Shown here one piece after another: positions 1-6,723 of a stretch of DNA of 7,233 nt. Position 1 is the stretch's first letter. Each line of letters opens with the position of its first letter. Made by a program: the position numbers and the translations under genes. This DNA comes from Nocardioidaceae bacterium (GTDB lineage Bacteria > Actinomycetota > Actinomycetes > Propionibacteriales > Nocardioidaceae). The notes beneath the pieces are model-generated. The model saw only the letters and a program-made list of their open reading frames with translations. It was not told the DNA's origin and did not search any database. The stretch is taken from the NCBI GenBank assembly GCA_013813125.1, contig JACCSH010000063.1, positions 1 through 7,233 of the forward strand. The letters run 5' to 3'.

Positions 1-9
1 ATGCGTCGT

Positions 10-1473
10 TCAGCCGACTTCCTTGCCGAGTACGACGTCGATTCGTTCGGTGGTGTCACCTCGTTGCACCGTCAAGGTGATTGTCTGCCCCGGCTCGAAC
101 GACCTGATGCTCACGATCAGGCTGACACCGTCGTCGACAGCCTCCCCTTCGACCTCCTTGATGAGGTCTCCTGGCTCTATGCCCGCCTCTTCGGCTGGAC
201 TGTCAGCGGTTACCTCCTGCACCTTGGCTCCACCGAAGCCATTGACCACACTCACCTGTGCGCCGATCACCGGATAGGCGGCTTCACCGGTCTCGATGAT
301 CTCCTCGACGGTTCGGTTCACCTGGTCGATGGGGATCGAAAACCCCACACCGATGTTCCCCGCCTGTTGCTCGCGCGAACCGCCAACGGTGGCGATAGCA
401 GAGTTCACGCCGATGACGAAGCCGTCAAGATCGACGAGGGGGCCGCCTGAGTTACCTGGGTTGATCGCCGCGTCGGTCTGCAGGGCGCTGATGTAGGACG
501 TCTCCCCCTGACCTCCCGCCGTGACCGGTCGACGTGTCGCGCTGATGATGCCAGAGGTGACCGTGGCGTCGAGCCCCAGCGGCGATCCGATCGCCACGAC
601 TGACTGTCCGATCTGCACACTGCTCGACTCGCCCAGCGTCGCCGGCACCAGGCCCGCGGAGTCTTCGACCTGGATGACGGCGAGATCATAGGAGGGACTG
701 TGGCCGACGATGCTGGCCGAGCGTCTCGTCCCATCGGGAAGCGACACCCGGATTTCTCCGGTTTCAGACTCCGCAGCCGGGCCGATGACGTGGCTGTTGG
801 TGACGATGTGACCCTCGCCGTCATACACAAACCCCGATCCGGAGACTTCAGTGGCTTCTCCGCGGACGTCGATTGACACAACACTGGGTAGGACCTTGTT
901 GGCCACGTCGATGACGGGACTCGCGTCTGCTCCCCCAGCTCGTACACCACTGGCCGTGACCTGCGGTTGCGCTGGAGTCGCCTGCACGGGATCGTAGTCG
1001 AGGCTGTCGTTGAAGAAGTACGAGCCAGCCACACCGCCGGTGATACCGAGTAACAGCGCCAGCAGGGCGATGGGCAGCAAACTCCATCGGCCGGCGACAG
1101 GAGTCGGCGCGGGTACCCCCGGCATGAGGTGAGCTTCGCCCGGTGAACCTCCTCCGGGGTACACAACAGACTGAGGTGCCCCGAATGCCGCAGGCGGAGG
1201 GAAGACCGGCGGCTGGTGCCACTGGTCAGCAGCCTGCGCCCCGGCAGGCTGATCGGGATAGGCGGACCACTCCCCATAGGGTCGCCGCGCAGCCTCTGCC
1301 GTCGGCCACGTTTGAGCCGGTGGCGAGGACTCAGGAGTCGGCGTCGGTTGAGGACCGCTGGCCTCGGACGAAACTGGCTGCCAGATCGGGTGCGGCCAAC
1401 CGGGGTCAGCTGCCGCATGCGGCGCCTCGTCACCAGGCGTCGACGGATCGTCTGCCGAGCCGGACTCTGCCAC
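10..1473 (-). CDS. htrA: HtrA/DegP-type membrane-anchored serine protease with PDZ domain
   Basis: This is an S1C serine protease that should degrade or process damaged proteins outside the cytoplasmic membrane. The protein has 487 residues from the GTG at 1473. Residues 1 to about 128 form a Pro/Ala/Gln-rich cytoplasmic region. One membrane span follows at about 131-153 (WSLLPIALLALLLGITGG...). The trypsin-like domain is at about 185-385, and a single PDZ domain at about 401-484 carries the SPAEEAGIEPGDLI motif. The catalytic triad is complete: H228 (TNSHV), D263 (SYDLAV) and S342 (GNSGGPL). An in-frame ATG at 1506 would add 11 residues. I prefer the GTG because a strong ribosome binding site lies 7 bases before it. 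The gene is third in the sigE cassette, 129 bases after the anti-sigma gene, the same order as sigE-rseA-htrA in M. tuberculosis. The family and triad are certain. A role in cleaving the anti-sigma factor is inference. The next gene, perhaps tatB, is outside the window. Confidence 0.95.
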   Translation of the reverse strand: MAESGSADDPSTPGDEAPHAAADPGWPHPIWQPVSSEASGPQPTPTPESSPPAQTWPTAEAARRPYGEWSAYPDQPAGAQAADQWHQPPVFPPPAAFGAPQSVVYPGGGSPGEAHLMPGVPAPTPVAGRWSLLPIALLALLLGITGGVAGSYFFNDSLDYDPVQATPAQPQVTASGVRAGGADASPVIDVANKVLPSVVSIDVRGEATEVSGSGFVYDGEGHIVTNSHVIGPAAESETGEIRVSLPDGTRRSASIVGHSPSYDLAVIQVEDSAGLVPATLGESSSVQIGQSVVAIGSPLGLDATVTSGIISATRRPVTAGGQGETSYISALQTDAAINPGNSGGPLVDLDGFVIGVNSAIATVGGSREQQAGNIGVGFSIPIDQVNRTVEEIIETGEAAYPVIGAQVSVVNGFGGAKVQEVTADSPAEEAGIEPGDLIKEVEGEAVDDGVSLIVSIRSFEPGQTITLTVQRGDTTERIDVVLGKEVG

Positions 1474-1480
1474 TGAGCAC

Positions 1481-1488
1481 CTCTCCTC
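1481..1488 (-). promoter_or_regulatory. Ribosome binding site deciding the htrA start
   Basis: Read on the minus strand this is AGGAGAGG, a near-ideal Shine-Dalgarno sequence, followed by 7 bases and then GTG at 1473. It lies inside the codons of the longer version starting at ATG 1506, so the longer start is probably wrong. Confidence 0.75.
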
Positions 1489-1566
1489 GCTGTGAGGTTC
1501 AAGCATGCCTTACGCCGGTTACCTGGCGCGCAGTTGCTCAGCAGCCGCGGCTACGCCGAGCCGGTG

Positions 1567-1601
1567 TCCGGCAAGGCCGCGTTCGATCCGGCAAGGCCGC
1601 G
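1567..1601. repeat. 15-bp direct repeat, two copies, in the rseA-htrA gap
   Basis: TCCGGCAAGGCCGCG occurs at 1567-1581 and again, identical, at 1587-1601, with a 20-base period. The second copy ends one base before the stop codon of the anti-sigma gene. A GCCGG/CCGGC hairpin with a 3-base loop (1560-1572) overlaps the first copy, and a 10-base palindrome AGCCGCGGCT follows at 1543-1552. These are the only structured elements I see in the 129-base gap between the anti-sigma gene and htrA. No T-tract follows, so this does not look like a standard intrinsic terminator. It may be an mRNA processing or attenuation site, or only a local duplication. Confidence 0.7.
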
Positions 1602-1602
1602 C

Positions 1603-3114
1603 TCAGTCTGTGCGTACGAGCAGGTCCCACAAGCGGCTAAAGCCCGTCGACAACCGATTTCCGGTCTGCTCATCCAGAACCGGTTCGTGCGGCAGCGCAG
1701 AAACTACGTCACCGACGGCACTGGGCACGGCATCTGTGACCACTGTGTAGGTCACCGCTTCGGACTGCCAGACAGCAACTGTCGGGAAGCCGTACCTGAC
1801 AAAGACCGTGGATCCACCGAGCTGGGTGCGGACGAAGTTCTGGCCGGCCAGGTCGGCGGAGTCAGGGTCGAGTCGGCCCTCGTGCTGAAAGACCGAAGTA
1901 GTGGCCAACCCGTCGGTGTACGTCGCCTCGACGCCTTCGCCAGCTCCCTCGAGCCCACGGACCGAGACCAACGAGCCGCCGCCTGGCAGCCTGTCAGGAC
2001 ACGTCCAGCCCTCGCCCTGCAGGACAGGCGAGACGCGGATCGACAAGGCAGTGGCCGGTGATCTATCTACCGGCGGCCGCGCCCGGGACGGGGTGACACC
2101 AGAGGTCAGCTGCAACGAGCTGAAGCGCGAGGAACGCACCAGCCGACCGCTGTCGTAAAGGTCGCGTCGGAGCAGCAACCCGCTCGCGTCATCGACCCAG
2201 AACCGGGCTGCCAGTTGGCCGTACCGCCGGGCTTCAATGACCGTGGCGGGGCGACCCAGCTGCGTAGCGCTCCGCCAGACGCTGACGTCGAAGGTGCGCA
2301 GCAGTTGCTCGAGCGAGTCGGCATTCAACCGGTCGGTTTCGGCGCCCCCTGTCTCGACGAAGGCTACGTCGGACGAGCCGGTCTCGGCGGCAGCGAATTC
2401 GGTGCCCTGTCCGGGCACGTGGTCGACGACGACGTGTGCGGTCGAGAACCCGTCGGCAGCGAGAAACGAGATCCTGCGGGTGCCACGGTACGCGAAGGTG
2501 GCCGGTGCAGAAGTCGCCGACTCGAGCAGCGCGACGGCCACGGGGTCATCCGCGGCACTCGGCGCTGTGAACGGAGGCGGCAGAGTCGGATTCCAGCCCG
2601 AGAGCAGCGAGTTGGCCGTCGGCGCAGCACGAAGCAAAGGATGTTCGACGACATCGGCTCCGAATTGAGCCGGGCCGACGGACACGTTCGCTGCGGGGTC
2701 GGTCAGCGCCGTTCGGCTGGGGTCGCGAGCGAACTGTGCGATGTAGTCCTCGATCGGTGGCGACACGAGGGGGCTTGTCGGTTCGCTGGGAGCACCAACG
2801 GCGTACGCCACCGCCAAGACCGCCAGCGGCAGCGACCCGCCGGCCAACAGCAGACGTCGTGGCACCGCCCGGACGCGCGAGGAGGACCCACCGTGCGGCC
2901 GTCCCACCGGTGCTGTGACTTCGAGGGCGCCCAGCAAGTCGGCTGCTAGCTCGGCAGCGGGCAGGCGCAGTAAGCGCTGCTTCAACGCGAGCGTCGCGGC
3001 GATCTCGTCCTGACAGGGGCGACAGTTGCGGGCGTGGGCGAGAGCCCGATCACGGGCTCGCCCACGCAGTTCACCGTCTACGAGTGCGGAGACTCGCTGA
3101 TGGAGGTGACTCAT
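1603..3114 (-). CDS. Membrane anti-sigma factor: RseA-like zinc domain fused to RseB/MucB-like sensor
   Basis: The protein has 503 residues and should hold the neighbouring ECF sigma factor inactive at the membrane. Residues 1-60 form a zinc-binding anti-sigma domain with the H-x3-C-x2-C signature (H27, C31, C34). One membrane span lies at about 87-107, which places the N-terminus inside and about 395 residues outside. A Pro/Ala/Ser-rich linker (about 108-190) leads to an RseB/MucB N-terminal-like domain at about 192-345. Its segment [20 protein letters not shown] matches the E. coli RseB pattern of a WMD...LPMRVDLLD strand pair. A C-terminal domain follows at about 365-475, with [11 protein letters not shown] aligning to the RseB YSDGLFSFSV motif. 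Mycobacterial RseA is far shorter and lacks this part. The start ATG overlaps the sigma gene stop by 4 bases, implying translational coupling. The anti-sigma role is well supported. The ligand sensed is unknown. C372 is the only cysteine outside the membrane. Confidence 0.9.
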   Translation of the reverse strand: MSHLHQRVSALVDGELRGRARDRALAHARNCRPCQDEIAATLALKQRLLRLPAAELAADLLGALEVTAPVGRPHGGSSSRVRAVPRRLLLAGGSLPLAVLAVAYAVGAPSEPTSPLVSPPIEDYIAQFARDPSRTALTDPAANVSVGPAQFGADVVEHPLLRAAPTANSLLSGWNPTLPPPFTAPSAADDPVAVALLESATSAPATFAYRGTRRISFLAADGFSTAHVVVDHVPGQGTEFAAAETGSSDVAFVETGGAETDRLNADSLEQLLRTFDVSVWRSATQLGRPATVIEARRYGQLAARFWVDDASGLLLRRDLYDSGRLVRSSRFSSLQLTSGVTPSRARPPVDRSPATALSIRVSPVLQGEGWTCPDRLPGGGSLVSVRGLEGAGEGVEATYTDGLATTSVFQHEGRLDPDSADLAGQNFVRTQLGGSTVFVRYGFPTVAVWQSEAVTYTVVTDAVPSAVGDVVSALPHEPVLDEQTGNRLSTGFSRLWDLLVRTD

Positions 3115-3716
3115 CGACCCGCCTGAGGTAGATCGTCGAGGACGCCGCCGATGCTCGCCCGGCCAGGGGTGGGAGCACGATGTGCCAGCGCCCTGCGCAA
3201 CATGGCCCGTCCCCGGTGGATGCGCGAGCGCACAGTTCCGATCCTGATGCCCAGCAGGTCGGCGATCTCGTCATACGACAGACCCTCGACATCGCACAGG
3301 ACGACGGCGATGCGGAAGTCAGGCCGCAGTGCGGCAAGGGCGACCTCGATGTCGGAGTCGAAGAGATCGGACTCGAAGTCACCCTCCGACAAGCTGGTGG
3401 AGTCCGCCAGCAAGGCGTCGAAGTCGGTTGGCAAGGCATCGAAACGAATGCGCTGACGGCGTCGAGCCGAGTCGAGGAACAGGTTCGTGGTGATGCGGTG
3501 CAGCCAACCCTCGAACGTCCCCGGTTGGTACGACGGCAGCGACTGGAACACCCGTACGAACACCTCTTGGGTCAGGTCCTCGGCGTCTTGCTTGTTGCCG
3601 GTCAGCCGGTAGGCGAGCCGATACACCCTCCCCGAGTGCTGGCGGACGATGTCGTCCCAGCTTGCAGCGGTCCCCTGCTGTGCATGAGCGGGCTCCGGTC
3701 GCTCTCTCCCAGTCAC
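3111..3716 (-). CDS. sigE: ECF RNA polymerase sigma factor, SigE type
   Basis: This 201-residue sigma-70 family group 4 (ECF) factor directs RNA polymerase to stress promoters once released from its anti-sigma factor. Region 2 spans about 21-90, with the core-binding motif [15 protein letters not shown] at 43-57 and [13 protein letters not shown] at 70-82. Region 4 spans about 122-176, with the helix-turn-helix [23 protein letters not shown] at 148-170. The linker (93-121) is acidic. The start is GTG at 3716, preceded at 7 bases by a G-rich GGCGGGG; I found no usable in-frame start further upstream. The C-terminus overlaps the anti-sigma start by ATGA. The SigE assignment rests on synteny with M. 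tuberculosis (methyltransferase, sigE, rseA, htrA), since ECF factors are hard to name from sequence alone. The M. tuberculosis protein is longer at its N-terminus (about 257 residues). A matching ECF promoter lies upstream. Confidence 0.93.
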   Translation of the reverse strand: MTGRERPEPAHAQQGTAASWDDIVRQHSGRVYRLAYRLTGNKQDAEDLTQEVFVRVFQSLPSYQPGTFEGWLHRITTNLFLDSARRRQRIRFDALPTDFDALLADSTSLSEGDFESDLFDSDIEVALAALRPDFRIAVVLCDVEGLSYDEIADLLGIRIGTVRSRIHRGRAMLRRALAHRAPTPGRASIGGVLDDLPQAGR

Positions 3717-3768
3717 GAGCCATCCCCGCCTTGCTGTGGTGAAGTCGCCGCCATCGGCTGTGCGATGA

Positions 3769-3796
3769 CAACGTCTGCGGAATGCGACTTCTTCCC
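3769..3796 (-). promoter_or_regulatory. Candidate ECF (SigE-type) promoter of the sigE cassette
   Basis: On the minus strand GGGAAG (-35, 3791-3796) is followed by exactly 17 bases and then CGTTG (-10, 3769-3773). Mycobacterial SigE-type promoters resemble GGGAAC with CGTT at about this spacing, so only the last -35 base differs. Transcription would start near 3760, leaving a leader of about 45 bases before the sigE GTG. This suggests the cassette activates itself. It is read by eye and not tested. Confidence 0.5.
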
Positions 3797-3824
3797 GTCA
3801 GTGTGGCAGGTCCAGCCAAACAGA

Positions 3825-3830
3825 TAGGGT
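3825..3830 (+). promoter_or_regulatory. Candidate -10 box of the methyltransferase gene (near-leaderless)
   Basis: TAGGGT fits the actinobacterial TANNNT -10 consensus and ends 9 bases before the GTG start at 3840. Transcription would begin at about 3837, giving almost no leader. This agrees with the lack of a Shine-Dalgarno sequence. No good -35 box is visible (TGTGGC at 3802-3807 is poor). Confidence 0.35.
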
Positions 3831-3839
3831 CGTGACCAG

Positions 3840-4502
3840 GTGATCATTACGATCGAGGAGGCCATCATCGCCACCGGGTTGAAGCCAGCGTCTTGGGCGT
3901 ACGCCGAAGCGTTCATCGACGAGGACGAGGTCCTGCGCGCTGCGCGCACTCGCGCTGCTGAGGTGTCAGCTGTTCCAGTCGGCTCAGGAGCAGGCGCCGC
4001 CCTCCGTTTCGTCGCGGGCCTGATCAGCGCAAAGAACGTCGTGGAGATCGGCACGGGCTGCGGGATCTCAGGGCTCTGGCTGATGCGCGGCATGCGCCCA
4101 GACGGCGTCCTGACCACCGTCGACATCGAGGCCGAGCACCAGAGGTTCGCAAAGGTTGCGTTCAACGAGGCGGGCGTTGCTCCCCAACGGGTGCGCCTGA
4201 TACCCGGCTCGGCGCTCGAGGTGCTGCCTCGGTTGACCGACGGACACTACGACCTGGTCTTCTGCGACGGCGACAAGCTCGAGTATCCGCAGTATCTGGA
4301 GCAAGCGGTGCGGCTGCTGCGATCAGGTGGGGTGGTGGCTTTCGACAACTCGCTGTGGCATGACAAGGTCGCCGACCCATCCGTCAAGGACCCCGAGACA
4401 CTGGCCATCCGCGAGACGCTCTCCACCGTGCGCGACTCCGATTCGCTTCTGGCGCTGCTCCTGCCGGTCGGCGACGGCCTGTTGCTGGCACAGAAGCGAT
4501 AA
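3840..4502 (+). CDS. SAM-dependent O-methyltransferase (COMT-like, Rv1220c synteny)
   Basis: This 220-residue class I methyltransferase belongs to the bacterial O-methyltransferase family related to catechol and caffeoyl-CoA O-methyltransferases, and should move a methyl group from S-adenosylmethionine to a hydroxyl on an unknown small molecule. The SAM-binding motif I is VEIGTGCGISG at 68-78. The acidic residue after strand 2 is D95 (TTVDIE). The family's metal-binding residues appear intact at D143 (FCDGDK) and D169-N170 (GGVVAFDN), so the enzyme is probably active and Mg-dependent. It is divergent from sigE, as Rv1220c is in M. tuberculosis, but any functional link to the stress cassette is unproven. 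The start is GTG at 3840. No Shine-Dalgarno is visible and a -10-like TAGGGT lies 9 bases upstream, so the mRNA may be nearly leaderless. Only 28 bases separate its stop from that of the convergent acetyltransferase, and no clear terminator is seen there. Confidence 0.9.
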   Translation: MIITIEEAIIATGLKPASWAYAEAFIDEDEVLRAARTRAAEVSAVPVGSGAGAALRFVAGLISAKNVVEIGTGCGISGLWLMRGMRPDGVLTTVDIEAEHQRFAKVAFNEAGVAPQRVRLIPGSALEVLPRLTDGHYDLVFCDGDKLEYPQYLEQAVRLLRSGGVVAFDNSLWHDKVADPSVKDPETLAIRETLSTVRDSDSLLALLLPVGDGLLLAQKR

Positions 4503-4530
4503 CTCCCGGACAGCTCGTCGACGCAGTGAG

Positions 4531-5091
4531 CTAGGTCGTGGCCAGCCAGTAACGCAGCTTCTCCGCCCGTTGGTCCTCCAGGACCCCCCCGTTGGCCTCG
4601 ATCACGCTCCGTGAGGCGAGATTGGTGGCGTCGCAGGTAACCAGCACAGAGTCGATCCCCATCGCAGCCACCTGAGGAAGGGCCGCAGCCAACATCGCCG
4701 TCGCGTGGCCCCGTCCGCGCGCCGATGGTCGAACGGCGTAGCCAATGTGACCCCCGAAGTCGAGCAACCAAGGCGTCAGGCGATGCCGGATCGACAACCG
4801 GCCGAGGTACTCCTCACCTTGCGCCCACCACAACGTGGTCGAGGGGACGATTCCCGGCGGAAGGGACGTCTCCGGCAGGCCGACCTCGTGCAGTCGTTCG
4901 ACGTACGCCGAGAAGGTCGATACCTGCCGCAACTCGTCGGCAGTGAACACCTCGCCCGGGAAGCTGCCGACGGCGGCCAGCACTCCGAGACCGGCGAAGC
5001 GTGGACCCTCCCCGCCCTCTGCGATGAACTCAGCCACGGCCTCGAGGAACGAACGGTGAAAGCGAACGTCGGGGGGCGTGAGCCGAGGCAT
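4531..5091 (-). CDS. GNAT-family N-acetyltransferase
   Basis: The protein has 186 residues and should transfer an acetyl group from acetyl-CoA to an amine; the substrate cannot be told. The C-terminal half carries the GNAT core: a beta-4 strand (GGHIGYAVRP, 113-122), the pyrophosphate-binding loop ARGRGHA (124-130, matching R-x-x-G-x-A) followed by an alpha helix, and VTCDATNLASRSVIEANGG (151-169), which is the typical N-x-x-S-x-x-x-x-E/N-x-x-G segment. The N-terminal half (1-90) is less typical. The start is the ATG at 5091. The frame stays open to 5367, but that extension overlaps pepA and has shadow-type composition. A TATCCT -10-like box ends 6 bases before the ATG, so this gene too may be leaderless. 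It lies 26 bases downstream of pepA on the same strand and could also be read from the pepA transcript. Confidence 0.87.
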   Translation of the reverse strand: MPRLTPPDVRFHRSFLEAVAEFIAEGGEGPRFAGLGVLAAVGSFPGEVFTADELRQVSTFSAYVERLHEVGLPETSLPPGIVPSTTLWWAQGEEYLGRLSIRHRLTPWLLDFGGHIGYAVRPSARGRGHATAMLAAALPQVAAMGIDSVLVTCDATNLASRSVIEANGGVLEDQRAEKLRYWLATT

Positions 5092-5097
5092 GCCTAG

Positions 5098-5103
5098 AGG
5101 ATA
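5098..5103 (-). promoter_or_regulatory. Candidate -10 box of the GNAT gene (leaderless)
   Basis: TATCCT on the minus strand matches TANNNT and sits 6 bases before the ATG at 5091, the spacing expected for a leaderless start. There is no Shine-Dalgarno in between and no good -35 box. Confidence 0.3.
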
Positions 5104-5117
5104 GGAGCCAGAACCGG

Positions 5118-5130
5118 TCAGACCGTCTGA
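5118..5130. repeat. Perfect short inverted repeat over the pepA stop
   Basis: TCAGAC-C-GTCTGA is a perfect 6-base inverted repeat with a 1-base centre. It covers the pepA stop codon and lies about 27 bases before the GNAT start, near where a -35 box would be. It could be a small operator or coincidence. The centre is too short for an RNA hairpin loop. Confidence 0.4.
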
Positions 5131-6680
5131 AGCCAGCGAAGCAGCAGCCTCGCCCCGAAGCCGGTCGCCCCCAACGTGTACTCGAACGCATCCTTGGGTG
5201 AGTCGCCGACACTGGCGATGTCGAGATGTGCCCACGGCTGAGACCCAGCGAAGTGCTGGAGGAACAAGGCCGCAGTGATGGCGCCTGGGCCACCAGCGGC
5301 ATTCGTCGCATCTGCGAACGTGTTGTCCAGCAGTTCTTCGTAGTCCTCGGCGAGCGGCAGGCGCCACACCGGCTCGCCGGCGAGCAGGCCCGCAGACTCC
5401 AATGCAGCGGCCAGCGAGTCGTCGTTGGAGAAAAGTGCGCCGACAGAGGTCCCGAGAGCCACCTTGGCTGCGCCCGTGAGGGTGGCGATGTCGACCACGG
5501 TGGTTGCGTCGAGATGCCTATCCGCGTAGGCAAGCGCGTCGGCCAGCACCAGTCGTCCCTCGGCGTCGGTATTTGCGATTTCGCTCGTTCGACCGCCGTA
5601 GTGGGTGACGACATCGCCCGGGCGCATCGCTGCTGCGCCGAAGGCGTTCTCTGCCGCAGCCACCAGACCCGTTACCCGCACCCGCACCCCGAGACTGTTC
5701 AAGGCGCCCATCACAGCCATGACGACTGCGGCCCCCGTCATGTCGCGCTTCATGTTCATCATCGCGTCACGGGGCTTTATCGAGATCCCACCGGTGTCGA
5801 AGGTGATGCCTTTGCCCACCAGCACCACGTGCGGGACGGTCGCGCGAGCACTCTTGCGGCCCTTGAGCTGGGGCACGTAGTCGAGCCGGAGGAAACGCGG
5901 CTCATGGGCCGACGCGGACCCTACCGCAAGCAGACCACCGAACCCCTCTGCGGAAAGCCGGGCCTTGTTCCAAACCTCGAGCTCGAGGCCAGCTGGTCCG
6001 ATCAGCTCACGCGACCAGTCTTCGAGCTGCTGCGGGCTCTTCTCGTTCGAGGGGGTGAGGGACCAGCAGCGGGCTTTCCAGCCGGCAAGCCCAATGGCGA
6101 TGGCCTCATCGACGCTGCGGCCGAAAGCGCCAGGATCCATCCGAGTCAGACAGATCTCGGGAGCGGAAACCCGGTCCGACGGTGGCGACGTCGTGCGGGT
6201 GAACTCGAACGCCCCCAGGACGAGGCCCTCAACGAGAGCCCCCAGACCCACATGGTCCGTCGAGGAGGAAATCGCGACGACTGTCTTGCCGCGGGCCCGC
6301 GCGGCCCGAGCGATGGTGGCCCCTGCCCGTCTGTAGTCTCGTGGACTCTGCTGGCCCAGACCCACCAACAGGACCTGGCTGACCTTCTCGGAGGAGAAGA
6401 TCTCTACCGGGACCGACTCGCCTCCCTTGCCCTGGCTTCTGGCGCGTTCAAGAACAGCAACCGGGTCGACGGCTAGCTTCGCAAGGTCGCTGACGGAGCC
6501 GCCGTCCAGCGCATAGCTGCCGTCTGCTGCGGTGAATCCGACTGCAAGGACACGGGCGTCCAACTTGGCGATCGAGTTGCCCGCCAGCTCACCGATCGAG
6601 TGCTTGGACAAAGTGATGACGGGGACATCGGGCTCTTGGGGGGCTCGGCGGTGCACCGCCAAACAGTAGGGCCCCGTCAC
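5118..6680 (-). CDS. pepA: Leucyl aminopeptidase, M17 family
   Basis: This cytosolic two-metal aminopeptidase removes N-terminal residues from peptides and serves peptide turnover. The reading frame gives up to 520 residues, close to the family norm (E. coli PepA has 503). An N-terminal domain (about 20-170) precedes the catalytic domain (about 195-520). The metal ligands are all present with the same spacing as in E. coli PepA: K290, D295, D313, D372 and E374. So are the catalytic K302 (GISIKP) and R376. The signature NTDAEGRL is at 370-377. One usually conserved stretch (family ARDLVNTP) reads ARCWSLTP at 203-210. The start is uncertain. GTG 6680 is the outermost candidate but has no Shine-Dalgarno and sits inside an inverted repeat. 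GTG 6656 (512 residues) follows a TACTGT box by 6 bases and may be a leaderless start. The gene follows the DUF3117 gene on the same strand. Confidence 0.93.
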   Translation of the reverse strand: MTGPYCLAVHRRAPQEPDVPVITLSKHSIGELAGNSIAKLDARVLAVGFTAADGSYALDGGSVSDLAKLAVDPVAVLERARSQGKGGESVPVEIFSSEKVSQVLLVGLGQQSPRDYRRAGATIARAARARGKTVVAISSSTDHVGLGALVEGLVLGAFEFTRTTSPPSDRVSAPEICLTRMDPGAFGRSVDEAIAIGLAGWKARCWSLTPSNEKSPQQLEDWSRELIGPAGLELEVWNKARLSAEGFGGLLAVGSASAHEPRFLRLDYVPQLKGRKSARATVPHVVLVGKGITFDTGGISIKPRDAMMNMKRDMTGAAVVMAVMGALNSLGVRVRVTGLVAAAENAFGAAAMRPGDVVTHYGGRTSEIANTDAEGRLVLADALAYADRHLDATTVVDIATLTGAAKVALGTSVGALFSNDDSLAAALESAGLLAGEPVWRLPLAEDYEELLDNTFADATNAAGGPGAITAALFLQHFAGSQPWAHLDIASVGDSPKDAFEYTLGATGFGARLLLRWLQTV

Positions 6681-6703
6681 TGCTTGCGCACGAGACGGGG
6701 TCC
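6669..6703. repeat. Inverted repeat between the DUF3117 gene and pepA, possible terminator or attenuator
   Basis: The arms at 6669-6678 and 6694-6703 pair over 10 positions with one mismatch (core CCCCGTC/GACGGGG, 7 perfect pairs) around a 15-base loop. On the minus strand the hairpin would form 21 bases after the DUF3117 stop and would include the outermost pepA start (GTG 6680). The bases after it (TACTGTTTGG) are only weakly T-rich. Possible roles are partial termination after the DUF3117 gene, or occlusion of a pepA start. Confidence 0.5.
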
Positions 6704-6723
6704 TGGTACTGCTTTTAGCTCAC

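Noticed and set aside
405..1502. Open frame of 365 residues on the minus strand
   Set aside because: It is an out-of-frame shadow of htrA, Arg/Ser/Pro-rich, whereas the htrA frame has the complete catalytic triad and PDZ motif.
1567..1601. Possible CRISPR or larger repeat array
   Set aside because: There are only two 15-base copies with a 5-base spacer, so it is a local duplication and not an array.
2215..2949. Open frame of 244 residues on the plus strand
   Set aside because: It is antisense to the anti-sigma gene and rich in Arg/Gly from reading GC-rich codons backwards, with no domain.
3713..4165. Open frame of 150 residues on the minus strand across the sigE promoter
   Set aside because: It is antisense to the methyltransferase and runs through the divergent promoter region into the start of sigE. 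No domain is visible.
4503..4530. Possible bidirectional terminator between the convergent methyltransferase and GNAT genes
   Set aside because: The 28-base gap holds only a short CGTCGACG palindrome with no T-tract on either side.
5092..5367. N-terminal extension of the GNAT reading frame
   Set aside because: It overlaps the pepA C-terminus, is Arg/Cys/Trp-rich and unlike GNAT proteins. The ATG at 5091 gives a normal 186-residue protein.
5226..6476. Open frame of 416 residues on the plus strand
   Set aside because: It is fully antisense to pepA, whose catalytic motifs are all intact. Its composition is that of a high-GC shadow frame, with no recognisable domain.
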